Assembly (NCBI RefSeq): GCF_018100785.1
Contig: NZ_JAGJEC010000001.1
Coordinates: 868,001 to 932,000 of the forward strand
DNA length: 64,000 nucleotides
Source: Maribacter sp. MMG018
GTDB lineage: Bacteria; Bacteroidota; Bacteroidia; Flavobacteriales; Flavobacteriaceae
Direction: 5' to 3'
The first letter of the stretch is position 1; the number at the start of each line of letters is the position of its first letter. Made by a program: the position numbers and the translations under genes. Positions 9,727 through 17,999 of the stretch are shown one piece after another. The notes beneath the pieces are model-generated. The model searched no databases. It saw only the letters and a list, made by a program, of their open reading frames with translations, and was not told the origin of the DNA.

Positions 9727-10800
9727 ATGAATATCGAGAACCCCTTAAAAGGAAGGGGGGCACAAAAGAACACCCCTAATAGATTTCTTCGAGACATTTA
9801 TGAGACCAGAAACGACTTTCTGGAATATTGTCGTATAGAAGGGGAAGAGGCAGATAATAACCGTACGCAGTACATTCCCATTTTTCCTAAAACCATCGTC
9901 AACAAGGTCACCAGTGCCGATGTAGGTATGATGTATTCCATGAATACCTACCAAGGGTGTGAACATGGCTGTATTTATTGCTATGCAAGAAATACACATG
10001 AATATTGGGGCTATAGTGCCGGGTTGGATTTTGAACGTAAGATCTTGGTAAAAAAAGATGCTCCCAAATTATTGGAGGCAAAGCTAAAAAGTAAAAACTG
10101 GAAAGCTTGTACGATCGTGCTTTCAGGAAATACCGATTGCTATCAACCTGTGGAGAAAAAAATGGAAATAACCCGCGCCTGTCTAGAGGTTTTCTTAAAG
10201 TACAGACATCCCGTGGGTATCATAACCAAAAATGCCCTCGTTTTAAGGGATTTGGACCTCCTTGTCGAATTGAACAAACATAGGTTAGTGGGTGTCAATA
10301 TTTCGGTCACTTCTTTGAGTGAGGAAACAAGGCGAATTTTGGAACCTAGAACTACGACCATTAAAAAGCGATTGGAAACCATAAAAGTACTTTCTGACAA
10401 TGGTATACCTGTAAATGCCATGTTGGCACCTATCATACCCGGAATCAATAGTCATGAAATATTGAACTTGGCGAAAGCTTTTTCGGAAAACGGGGCAAGG
10501 TCCTTTGGCTTTACGGTTGTGCGTTTAAATGGGGCCATAGGCGAAATATTTACAGATTGGATTAAAAAAACCATGCCCAATAGAGCGGATAAGGTTTTGC
10601 ATCAGATACAAGAATGCCATGGGGGATCTTTGAACGATAGTCGTTTTGGTATCCGTAACCGCGGAGAAGGTATTATTGCAACCCAGATACATGATATGGT
10701 CCGCTTGGCCAAACATAGATATTTTATGGGTAAGGAGTATCCGAAGTTGAACACGACTCTTCATGAAGCTTATAAAACGGGGCAAATGCGTTTATTTTAA
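9727..10800 (+). CDS. Radical SAM protein, PA0069 family
   Basis: This 357-residue protein carries the radical SAM cluster motif C78-x3-C82-x2-C85 (CEHGCIYC), preceded by the N-terminal KGRGAQ and NRF signature common in the PA0069/SplB-like family. It binds a 4Fe-4S cluster and S-adenosylmethionine; the substrate of this family is not firmly established. I chose ATG 9727. An upstream in-frame TTG at 9688 would place the first 13 codons inside the inverted repeat, and the family's usual N-terminus matches the shorter form. It ends at 10800 and is followed by a bidirectional terminator shared with the convergent oxidoreductase. Confidence 0.88.
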   Translation: MNIENPLKGRGAQKNTPNRFLRDIYETRNDFLEYCRIEGEEADNNRTQYIPIFPKTIVNKVTSADVGMMYSMNTYQGCEHGCIYCYARNTHEYWGYSAGLDFERKILVKKDAPKLLEAKLKSKNWKACTIVLSGNTDCYQPVEKKMEITRACLEVFLKYRHPVGIITKNALVLRDLDLLVELNKHRLVGVNISVTSLSEETRRILEPRTTTIKKRLETIKVLSDNGIPVNAMLAPIIPGINSHEILNLAKAFSENGARSFGFTVVRLNGAIGEIFTDWIKKTMPNRADKVLHQIQECHGGSLNDSRFGIRNRGEGIIATQIHDMVRLAKHRYFMGKEYPKLNTTLHEAYKTGQMRLF

Positions 10801-10843
10801 ATAATTGAGTATTTGATTAAGGTTTGCCAAGGGGGGAAACAAA

Positions 10844-10871
10844 AAAAGCTACAACCAAGGTCGTAGCTTTT
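10844..10871. terminator. Bidirectional intrinsic terminator
   Basis: The arms AAAAGCTAC and GTAGCTTTT pair around a 10-base loop, with A-runs upstream and T-runs downstream. It lies between convergent genes and can stop both the radical SAM transcript and the minus-strand oxidoreductase transcript. Confidence 0.8.
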
Positions 10872-10894
10872 ATCGCATTTTCTTTTATAAGGTG

Positions 10895-12319
10895 TTAGCT
10901 TAGTTCCCATCCTTTTCGGTAACTGCCTTTTACCCATTCATTGGCTTTATCCCAATTGGTTACTTTCATGTTATCACCGTCCCATAGAATTTTACGACGG
11001 CCCGGGTATTCAAAAGGATCCCAATCGCCCAATTTTTTACCTGGTTTCAATTTTTTGTACTGGAATGCCTTTATGGCCAAGTTACCCATCAAAACAGCTT
11101 CTGTCAATGGACCAGAGCGTTTAAAATCAGAAGAGGTTTCTTTTCCTTCCAAACATCCTTCCACAAAATTACGCTGATGTCCTCCCGTATCACCTTCTAT
11201 TCTTTTTAGATAGGGTTTTGGCGGGGTCAACAGCTCCATGGTGCTAGAAGGCAATAACCTTGCATTTCTAGAATAGGTATCACAAACCAAAATGCCCCTT
11301 GTACCATAAAAAATACTTCCACCGCCACTATCGCCAATAGTTTCGCCGTCTTTTAGCTCATCGGGCAGGTCGGGCAGTAAACCACCGTCATACCAGTTAA
11401 GGGCTACGTCTCCGTGCTCGGCGGTATTGAATTTTAATCTTACTATCGAAGAAGCAGGGCAAGATTCACTATAGTCGGCCTCAACAAAATCACCTACCCA
11501 ATTGGTAGTGCAACTTGCTTCCGCCTCTGTAGGATAACCAAGGTCTAAAACACTAAAAGGAGTTTCCATGATATGACAGCCCATATCGCCTAGGGCACCT
11601 GTGCCAAAATCCCAGAATCCTCTCCATTTAAAAGGAAGGTAGGCATCGTTGTAATCTCTCATTTGCGCGGTACCCAACCATAAATCCCAATCCAATCCTT
11701 TTGGTATACGATCTTTACCCGTGGGCAGGGGTACCCCTTGTGGCCATACGGGCCTGTTTGTCCAGCAATCTACTTTGTATACCTTGCCTATAATTCCAGA
11801 TTTTATCCATTCTTTTGCTTCACGGCTACCATCACTAGAGGCTCCTTGGTTGCCCATTTGCGAAATGATTCCGTTTTCTTTGGCCACCTTGGTCATTATC
11901 CTGGCCTCGTTTATATTATGTGTCAAGGGTTTTTCAACATACGCATGTTTTTTGGCCCGCATAAATGGGAGCGCAATACTTGCGTGCATATGATCTGGAG
12001 TGGCAACCATGATAGCATCGATATCTTTCAGTTGCTTGTCATAGACTTTTCTAAAGTCCTTATATCTATTTACATCCGGAAACTTTTTGTACGTTTCTGC
12101 CGCTCGCCTGTCGTCTACATCACAGAAAGAAACGAATTTTACTTTTTTGGTCTCGTGTAATCCTTGAATAACACCTGCTCCACGACCACCGACCCCAAAG
12201 GCCCCCATGTAAAGGGTGTCACTGGGTGGAACATGGGTTTTGCCCATAACAAAACTGGGCACAATGGTAAATGCCGCCGATGCTGTTGCGGCGTTTTTGA
12301 TAAATTTTCTACGTTGCAT
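10895..12319 (-). CDS. Tat-exported Gfo/Idh/MocA-family oxidoreductase
   Basis: This 474-residue protein has a twin-arginine signal (QRRKFIKNAA, then a hydrophobic stretch to about residue 26). A Rossmann domain follows with the nucleotide loop GVGGRGAG, and the family Lys-Pro motif EKPLTHN lies near residue 134, where the lysine normally takes part in catalysis. The C-terminal part is the substrate-binding beta-sheet domain. Such proteins oxidise or reduce sugars using tightly bound NAD(P). Export of a folded cofactor-loaded enzyme by Tat suggests a periplasmic sugar oxidoreductase. It is a single gene with its own terminator and a 270-base divergent region upstream. It may act with the keto-sugar island at 26565-39174, but it is 14 kb away and this link is inference. 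Confidence 0.88.
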   Translation of the reverse strand: MQRRKFIKNAATASAAFTIVPSFVMGKTHVPPSDTLYMGAFGVGGRGAGVIQGLHETKKVKFVSFCDVDDRRAAETYKKFPDVNRYKDFRKVYDKQLKDIDAIMVATPDHMHASIALPFMRAKKHAYVEKPLTHNINEARIMTKVAKENGIISQMGNQGASSDGSREAKEWIKSGIIGKVYKVDCWTNRPVWPQGVPLPTGKDRIPKGLDWDLWLGTAQMRDYNDAYLPFKWRGFWDFGTGALGDMGCHIMETPFSVLDLGYPTEAEASCTTNWVGDFVEADYSESCPASSIVRLKFNTAEHGDVALNWYDGGLLPDLPDELKDGETIGDSGGGSIFYGTRGILVCDTYSRNARLLPSSTMELLTPPKPYLKRIEGDTGGHQRNFVEGCLEGKETSSDFKRSGPLTEAVLMGNLAIKAFQYKKLKPGKKLGDWDPFEYPGRRKILWDGDNMKVTNWDKANEWVKGSYRKGWELS

Positions 12320-12589
12320 GATTATTGTATTTGGTCTAAGGGATTAAGGTACAAAAAATAGAAATTCATTAAAGAAATAGGCGATGTTTATTGAATTAAT
12401 AATTTAAGACCCTTTTGATTACTGTTTAAATAAGGTATTGTGAAATCTGTTGTCGTTGGCTTTTATGGATGCTTAAAATGCATATTTATGTAAAGAAATC
12501 ATCTATTGTTTAAAATTGTCTTAAGGTATGATCCAAATATACTTTGGTAACGTATAACCCTTTAGAACAAAACACCATAGGACATATTT

Positions 12590-14038
12590 ATGAAAACAGT
12601 AAACACACCATTACTTCAGAAAAAATCGAACGAAGACGACGATCAGATCTCACCGAATTTTAAAAACGGATTCTTGCTAAAATCAAGAGTGCAATCGTTT
12701 CTAGAAAATGCCAATGCTTGGGGAGTTTTTGTTATGGGAAGCACCTTTGTCTTAATGTTGGCCTCTATTTATGTCGTGTATGTTTTACAGACCGATTATG
12801 AGCAATTTAATATAGAGAGAAGAAGCACTACGTTCGGAATGATCTTTATGGTCATTGCAGGTTCTCTATTTCTGTTCAAAGCAGGGTTTTTTGTTTATAC
12901 GTTGTACAGATATTTTCGTTACAAGCCAATTTCTTCCGTTAGTGACGAAGAATTGCCGACCTGTACGGTAATCGTACCCGCTTATAACGAAGGGAAACAG
13001 GTTTGGGACACTTTAATGAGTTTGGCGGAAAGCGATTTCCCTAAAGAGAAACTTCAATTACTTTCTATAGACGATGGTAGTAAAGACGATACCTGGTATT
13101 GGATGCAAGAGGCCAAAAAGAAGTTGGGAGATAGGTTGGCCATTTATCAGCAACCCGAAAATAAAGGAAAAAGGCATGCCCTTTACCGTGGTTTTAATGA
13201 GGGTACCGGAGATGTGTTCGTAACGGTAGATAGTGATTCTATTGTTAAGAAAGATACATTAAGAAATTTGGTGAGTCCGTTTGTGACGAATGAAAAATGT
13301 GGTGCGGTCGCCGGTAATATTCGTGTATTGAACAATAAAGAAGCACTTATACCAAAAATGCTGGATGTAAGTTTTGTATTGAGTTTTGAGTTTGTTCGTT
13401 CGGCAGAAAGTAGTTTAAACTCTGTGCTATGTACACCCGGGGCATTGGCCGCGTATCGTAGAACGGCCGTTTTTGCTTGCCTACCAGAGTGGATCAACCA
13501 AAAATTTATGGGGCAACCTTCAGATATTGGTGAAGACCGTGCGATGACAAATATGATCTTGAAACAAGGCTATCACGTATTGTTTCAGAGAAATGCCTAC
13601 GCATATACCAATGTGCCGGAAAAATATCAAGGTCTTTATAAGATGTTTATCAGATGGGGCAGAAGCAATGTACGTGAGAACATCGAGATGTCGAAATATG
13701 TATTCAAGAACTTTAGGGAGGGCTCTAAAAGCGGTACTAGATTGTTGTTTTTCAGTCAGGCTACAAAAATTGTAATGAGCTATCCTTTCTTATTGTTTAT
13801 GATGTTCTTTGTACTTACACATCCTTTATTGTTCGTAAGCACTACTTTGTTGAGTATTTTAATACTATCAACGTTCCCGGTAATATTCTACGCCAAAAGA
13901 TACAATTTCGTAGAATCTTTTTGGGCATACTCATATAGCATATTGTATACGTTCGGTTTGTTTTGGATTACCCCTTATGCTATAGCAACGGCCAATAGAA
14001 GAGGATGGTTGACAAGAGGTCTGCCAGAAAAAAAATAA
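12590..14038 (+). CDS. Membrane glycosyltransferase family 2 (PgaC/NodC-like)
   Basis: This 482-residue GT2 enzyme has two N-terminal transmembrane helices (about 43-65 and 83-105) and three or more at the C-terminus (about 395-465). The catalytic core contains VIVPAYNEG, the DDGSKDD motif, the metal-binding VDSDS, TPGALAAYRR, GEDRAMTN and an RW motif in FIRWGRSN, matching processive hexosaminyl- or hexosyltransferases such as PgaC, NodC and hyaluronan synthase. It probably makes a beta-linked polysaccharide at the inner membrane and may export it through its own channel. No export or modification partners flank it, so the product cannot be named. It is followed by an intrinsic terminator. 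Confidence 0.88.
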   Translation: MKTVNTPLLQKKSNEDDDQISPNFKNGFLLKSRVQSFLENANAWGVFVMGSTFVLMLASIYVVYVLQTDYEQFNIERRSTTFGMIFMVIAGSLFLFKAGFFVYTLYRYFRYKPISSVSDEELPTCTVIVPAYNEGKQVWDTLMSLAESDFPKEKLQLLSIDDGSKDDTWYWMQEAKKKLGDRLAIYQQPENKGKRHALYRGFNEGTGDVFVTVDSDSIVKKDTLRNLVSPFVTNEKCGAVAGNIRVLNNKEALIPKMLDVSFVLSFEFVRSAESSLNSVLCTPGALAAYRRTAVFACLPEWINQKFMGQPSDIGEDRAMTNMILKQGYHVLFQRNAYAYTNVPEKYQGLYKMFIRWGRSNVRENIEMSKYVFKNFREGSKSGTRLLFFSQATKIVMSYPFLLFMMFFVLTHPLLFVSTTLLSILILSTFPVIFYAKRYNFVESFWAYSYSILYTFGLFWITPYAIATANRRGWLTRGLPEKK

Positions 14039-14059
14039 ACGGATAAAATTGTTTTTACG

Positions 14060-14097
14060 GGGGGGTAAGGTGAACACCATACTCCCCTTATTTTTTT
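14060..14097 (+). terminator. Intrinsic terminator of the glycosyltransferase gene
   Basis: A G-rich arm (14060-14072) pairs with a C-rich arm (14075-14087), with one mismatch and one wobble pair. TTATTTTTTT follows at 14088-14097. The T-tract reaches into the stop codon of the convergent HD gene. Confidence 0.7.
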
Positions 14098-14773
14098 ATG
14101 AGGGACGCTGAGGTGTTAAAGGGTCCCATTCCTTATAAAATTGTTCTAAAAAGTTGAGCATATATTGATGGCGTTGCTCTGCCAATTTTTTACCGGTTTC
14201 GGTGTTCATCTTTTCTTTTAGCAATAATAGTTTTTCGTAAAAGTGGTTGATGGTCGGCGCTACCGATTTTTTATATTCTTCTTTTGTCAGGTCTAGTTTT
14301 GGAGCTATTTCAGGGTTGTAGAGAGGCCTGTTCTTAAAACCACCATAGTTAAAGGCCCTAGCGATACCAATGGCCCCTATGGCATCTAAACGGTCTGCAT
14401 CTTGAACAATTTTTAGCTCTTTAGAGGAGAAAGAATTTTCTTTATCCCTCTCCAAACTATTTTTAAAAGAGATGTTCTCAATAATTTTTACAACATGGTC
14501 TATTGTTTCGTTTGAAACGTTTAAGGACGTTAAAAAATCGGTTGCCATCCTAGGCCCTATTTTTTCGTCTCCATCATAGAATTTGGCATCGGCAATATCA
14601 TGCAGCAAAGCTCCTAAACTAACCACCAAGGTGTCTGCCTCTTCGTTTTTTGCTATAAGTAACGAGTTGTTGTAAACACGTTGAATGTGAAACCAGTCAT
14701 GCCCACCTTCGGCATGTTTTAATGTGTCTTTTACAAAATTGATGGTTTTTTCGACAATTGCTGTGTCTGTCAT
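14096..14773 (-). CDS. HD-domain phosphohydrolase (YedJ-like)
   Basis: This 225-residue HD-superfamily protein shows the first metal ligands in HAEGGHDWFH (residues 20-29) and the defining HD pair in LLHDIAD near residue 57. A later QDADRLDAIGAIGIAR segment supplies the downstream aspartate. The pattern fits the YedJ-like group of metal-dependent phosphohydrolases, acting on an unidentified nucleotide or phosphorylated metabolite in the cytoplasm. Its ATG overlaps the TGA of the upstream acyltransferase gene (ATGA overlap), so the two are translationally coupled. Confidence 0.88.
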   Translation of the reverse strand: MTDTAIVEKTINFVKDTLKHAEGGHDWFHIQRVYNNSLLIAKNEEADTLVVSLGALLHDIADAKFYDGDEKIGPRMATDFLTSLNVSNETIDHVVKIIENISFKNSLERDKENSFSSKELKIVQDADRLDAIGAIGIARAFNYGGFKNRPLYNPEIAPKLDLTKEEYKKSVAPTINHFYEKLLLLKEKMNTETGKKLAEQRHQYMLNFLEQFYKEWDPLTPQRPS

Positions 14774-15507
14774 TTAAAAGAATTTATTCCAGATACTACC
14801 GCAGCCTCTGTTTTGGCTATTAATTCATCGATATTACCTTTGTTTTCTATAGGTTCGTGTACATCAAAAGATACTTTGGCCCCAAGGCCCATGGGGAATT
14901 TTCCATAACGGACCAGTTTCCAAGAATTGTTGATGCTTATAGGGACTATTAGGGCAGAAGGGGCTTTCTTTAATAACATTTTAAGTCCCATAGGTTTAAA
15001 AGGCTTGGGATGACCGTCTCTACTTCTTGTGCCTTCCGGAAAAATAACGGCTGTTCTGTTGTGCTTTTCAATATAAGAACCAAGTTTTGCTATTTCCATT
15101 AGAGAAGCCTTGGCATCTTTTCTGTCTATTAAGACCGATCCCCCATGAACCAAATTGAAAGATACGCTTGGAATACCTTTACCGAGTTCTTTTTTACTGA
15201 CAAATTTGGGGTGATGTTTGCGCATGTACCAAATTAATGGGGGTATGTCGTACATACTTTGATGGTTGGTAACCACGATCAACGGTCTGTTTTCGGGTAT
15301 GGTATACGGATTGGTGAATCTGTAGGTGGTGCCTAATATATTGGTACACCTCATTAAAGACCAGTTAAGTACACTGACCACTCTTTTTAAACCTATATAG
15401 CCAAATAGTTTTAGGCCCAACCATTGTAAGGGGTGAAAAATTGCCAAGCATAAACCAAAGGCCAAAAAGAAAATAGGTGTAATGACGTATGATAAAACCT
15501 TGCTCAT
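14770..15507 (-). CDS. plsC: 1-acyl-sn-glycerol-3-phosphate acyltransferase
   Basis: This 245-residue membrane acyltransferase has a hydrophobic N-terminus, the catalytic HX4D motif at H82-D87 (NHQSMYD) and the acceptor-binding motif FPEGTRSRDG. It transfers an acyl chain to lysophosphatidic acid to form phosphatidic acid in phospholipid synthesis. I place the start at ATG 15507, because a longer reading from 15546 would run through the terminator hairpin of the upstream gene. The stop overlaps the start of the HD hydrolase gene. Paralogues act on other lysolipids, so the exact acceptor is inferred. Confidence 0.88.
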   Translation of the reverse strand: MSKVLSYVITPIFFLAFGLCLAIFHPLQWLGLKLFGYIGLKRVVSVLNWSLMRCTNILGTTYRFTNPYTIPENRPLIVVTNHQSMYDIPPLIWYMRKHHPKFVSKKELGKGIPSVSFNLVHGGSVLIDRKDAKASLMEIAKLGSYIEKHNRTAVIFPEGTRSRDGHPKPFKPMGLKMLLKKAPSALIVPISINNSWKLVRYGKFPMGLGAKVSFDVHEPIENKGNIDELIAKTEAAVVSGINSFK

Positions 15508-15513
15508 AATGCA

Positions 15514-15543
15514 AAAATAAAAAACCGCTCTTTTACGAGCGGT
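15514..15543 (-). terminator. Intrinsic terminator of the bacilliredoxin gene
   Basis: On the minus strand ACCGCTC and GAGCGGT pair around 6 bases and a T-rich tract follows. It lies between the bacilliredoxin stop and the PlsC start, so plsC needs its own promoter or read-through. Confidence 0.75.
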
Positions 15544-15575
15544 CATAAACTTTTAAAATAATCGAAGCAAAATGC

Positions 15576-15986
15576 CTAACAGAATTCGTTATATGCCTGG
15601 ATCAAATTTTCGGCGATCATTTCTGCAGGTCTCCCTTCAATATGATGGCGCTCGATCATGTGTACCAATTCTCCATTTTTGAACAACGCCATAGATGGTG
15701 AAGAAGGAGGAAATGGAACCATTAAATCTCTTGCTGCATTTACCGCTTCGGTGTCTACTCCTGCAAACACGGTAACCGCATGATCTGGAGTTTTTTCGTT
15801 CTGTAAGCTCATTTTGGCAGCTGGCCTTGCATTGGCGGCGGCACAACCACAAACTGAATTTACCACTACCAATGTAGTGCCTTCTTGTTTAATAGCTTTT
15901 TCTACCGCTTCGGCCGTGTATAATTCTTCGAACCCGGCAGAAGCCAAGTCGTCTCTCATTGGTTTTACTAATTCCGCAGGATACAT
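15576..15986 (-). CDS. BrxA/BrxB-family bacilliredoxin
   Basis: This 136-residue thioredoxin-fold protein has the family's CGC active site (C46-G-C48 in VVNSVCGCAAA). Members remove bacillithiol from mixed disulfides on proteins. The length and the C-terminal HMIERHHIEGR segment match the YphP/YqiW family, which is widespread in Flavobacteriia. It is monocistronic, with an intrinsic terminator directly after the stop. Confidence 0.9.
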   Translation of the reverse strand: MYPAELVKPMRDDLASAGFEELYTAEAVEKAIKQEGTTLVVVNSVCGCAAANARPAAKMSLQNEKTPDHAVTVFAGVDTEAVNAARDLMVPFPPSSPSMALFKNGELVHMIERHHIEGRPAEMIAENLIQAYNEFC

Positions 15987-16092
15987 AGTCTTTTTTTTTA
16001 ATTAAAAATCTGATTAACAAAGATAACCAATTAGAACTATTTCTTTATGTACCTTAACTTTTCCTTAGTTCTATAATCTCTTGTTAATATTT

Positions 16093-16100
16093 TATCTTTG
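16093..16100 (+). promoter_or_regulatory. -7 promoter element before the J-domain gene
   Basis: TATCTTTG matches TAnnTTTG and ends 20 bases before the ATG at 16121. A -33 TTG at the normal distance is not seen, so this is a partial match. Confidence 0.4.
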
Positions 16101-16120
16101 GCAAATATCAAAATTGTGAA

Positions 16121-16861
16121 ATGATTAAATGGATAGGAGCCTTGATAGGCTTTTTTATTAGAGGTCTTGCGGGTGCCATTCTTGGATTTTTCGCCGGCAG
16201 TGTCTTAGATAGTATGTTTGGGTCAGGTTCCGGTCAGGCACAAACTGTTTTTAAGGATTTTACCAGGCCTAACGTGTCCCCTGCAGATTTTGAACTCAAT
16301 CTATTGTCGTTGTGTTCTATTGTAATAAAAGCAGATGGTCAAATAAGCCGACAAGAAATGGATTATGTGCGACAGTATTTTGTTGTCACTTATGGCAAAG
16401 ACAAGGCCAATGCTATTTTTAGGACATTTAACGAGATAAATAAGAAAAGAGAAATTTCGGCGCAGCGGATATGTTCTTTTTTAACTCAGCGCACAAGGTA
16501 TGAGGTAAGATTGCAATTACTACATTTTTTGTTCGGAATAGCACAGGCAGACGGTAATGTAAGTGCTCCGGAGATAAACAAAATTCAAGAAATCGCAGGT
16601 TACTTAAGGGTTTCTTCGAACGATTTTGAAAGTATAAAGGCAATGTTCATAAAGTCTGCCGACAATGCCTATAAAATATTGGAGATAGACAAGTCCGCAT
16701 CGAACGACGAGGTTAAAAAAGCTTATAGGTCTATGGCCAAAAAGTATCACCCAGATAGGGTAAATACGCAAGATGCAGCTATTAAAAAAGGCGCGGAAGA
16801 GAAGTTTAAGCAGGTGCAGTTGGCCTATGAGACCATTCAAAAAGAACGTGGAATAAATTGA
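16121..16861 (+). CDS. DjlA-like membrane-anchored TerB/J-domain co-chaperone
   Basis: This 246-residue protein has an N-terminal glycine-rich transmembrane segment (about 5-30), a TerB-like helical domain in the middle (about 55-150) and a C-terminal J domain (about 175-246) with the HPD motif in KYHPDRV. The order is the same as in DjlA, which recruits and stimulates DnaK at the inner membrane. The HPD tripeptide is intact, so it should activate an Hsp70. The HupE/UreJ-like gene follows after 18 bases and may be co-transcribed. Confidence 0.88.
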   Translation: MIKWIGALIGFFIRGLAGAILGFFAGSVLDSMFGSGSGQAQTVFKDFTRPNVSPADFELNLLSLCSIVIKADGQISRQEMDYVRQYFVVTYGKDKANAIFRTFNEINKKREISAQRICSFLTQRTRYEVRLQLLHFLFGIAQADGNVSAPEINKIQEIAGYLRVSSNDFESIKAMFIKSADNAYKILEIDKSASNDEVKKAYRSMAKKYHPDRVNTQDAAIKKGAEEKFKQVQLAYETIQKERGIN

Positions 16862-16879
16862 ATGTAATTTAAGTTTGTT

Positions 16880-17464
16880 ATGGAAGATTTTTGGTTTTAT
16901 TTAAAAATGGGTCTGGATCATGTTCTGGATCTTGGGGCATACGACCATATTTTGTTTTTATCGGCCTTGGCCATACCGTTTACCTTTAAAAGTTGGAAAA
17001 AGGTACTTGTTTTGGCTACCGTGTTTACCATTACACACTGTCTCTCTTTAATGCTGTCGGTTTATGAGATAGTGGTGATGGATGTGTCTCTTATAGAATT
17101 TTTGATTCCCGTTACCATATTTCTTACGGCGATCTTTAACATACTGTATCAAAAAATGTTAGAGGGCAGTAAGAGTATAGGCCTGCATGTGATCGCTACC
17201 GCCTTTTTTGGTCTGATCCATGGTTTTGGGTTTTCAAACTATTTTAAAATGTTGGTTTCTGGGGAAGATGAAAAGGTTACCCCACTTATAGGTTTTGCTA
17301 CTGGAATCGAAATTTCTCAGGTTACGGTCGTAATGATAGTTTTAATACTTGCCTATATCGTTCAAACCATTTTAAAAGTGAAACAACCTGTTTTTGTATG
17401 GGCGGCCAGTAGTATAGTGTTGTTGATTACAATACCGTTGTTATATCAGACGTTTCCTTGGTAG
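16880..17464 (+). CDS. HupE/UreJ-family membrane protein
   Basis: This 194-residue protein with about six transmembrane helices carries histidine-rich signatures typical of HupE/UreJ: HVLDLGAYDHILFL near residue 14, FTITHCLSL, and GLIHGFGFSN. HupE and UreJ are nickel or cobalt permeases or accessory proteins for hydrogenase and urease. No urease or hydrogenase gene is nearby, and flavobacterial members are usually stand-alone, so metal uptake is plausible but unproven. It sits 18 bases behind the J-domain gene. Confidence 0.83.
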   Translation: MEDFWFYLKMGLDHVLDLGAYDHILFLSALAIPFTFKSWKKVLVLATVFTITHCLSLMLSVYEIVVMDVSLIEFLIPVTIFLTAIFNILYQKMLEGSKSIGLHVIATAFFGLIHGFGFSNYFKMLVSGEDEKVTPLIGFATGIEISQVTVVMIVLILAYIVQTILKVKQPVFVWAASSIVLLITIPLLYQTFPW

Positions 17465-17550
17465 AGAGTTGTTAAAAATGTCTCTATCCTTTTGTAAAGG
17501 GGCCAGAAAGCAGGTATATTAGATAAACCGTGGCTTATGTCACATCCGAG

Positions 17551-17982
17551 ATGAATAAATCGAAACAACAGAAATATGACAGGGCCTATTTAAGAATGGC
17601 CAAAGAATGGGGCAAATTGTCCTATTGTAAACGAAAGCAGGTAGGTGCTATTATAGTTAAGGACCGTATGATAATTTCAGATGGTTACAACGGTACCCCT
17701 ACAGGTTTTGAAAACTATTGCGAAGATGACGAAGGGTACACCAAATGGTACGTTTTGCACGCCGAGGCAAATGCTATTTTAAAGGTAGCTTCTTCTACAC
17801 AATCTTGCGAAGGGGCCACTTTGTATATTACACTTTCGCCCTGTAGGGAATGTAGTAAGCTAATTCATCAAGCTGGCATAAAACGTGTAGTATATCAAGT
17901 TGGGTACAAAGATGACTCCGGCCTTAAATTTTTAGAAAAGGCAGGGGTAGAAATCGAGTATATGCCCGAAATAGACGATTAG
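17551..17982 (+). CDS. dCMP deaminase family protein
   Basis: This 143-residue cytidine/deoxycytidylate deaminase-fold enzyme has zinc ligands in HAEANAI and SPCRECS, with the catalytic glutamate in HAE. It would convert dCMP to dUMP for dTTP synthesis, although the family includes other nucleotide deaminases. I chose ATG 17551. A GTG seven codons earlier (17530) is possible, but family members usually begin a few residues before YDRAYLRMA. It is followed after 17 bases by the S41 protease gene. Confidence 0.88.
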   Translation: MNKSKQQKYDRAYLRMAKEWGKLSYCKRKQVGAIIVKDRMIISDGYNGTPTGFENYCEDDEGYTKWYVLHAEANAILKVASSTQSCEGATLYITLSPCRECSKLIHQAGIKRVVYQVGYKDDSGLKFLEKAGVEIEYMPEIDD

Positions 17983-17999
17983 GTCTTAATTTAAAATCA

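Noticed and set aside
11738-12160. Open frame of 140 codons on the plus strand
   Set aside because: It is antisense to the conserved Gfo/Idh oxidoreductase and has no credible start or domain.
15508-15546. Longer N-terminus for plsC
   Set aside because: It would be translated through the terminator hairpin of the upstream bacilliredoxin gene; ATG 15507 fits the membrane N-terminus.
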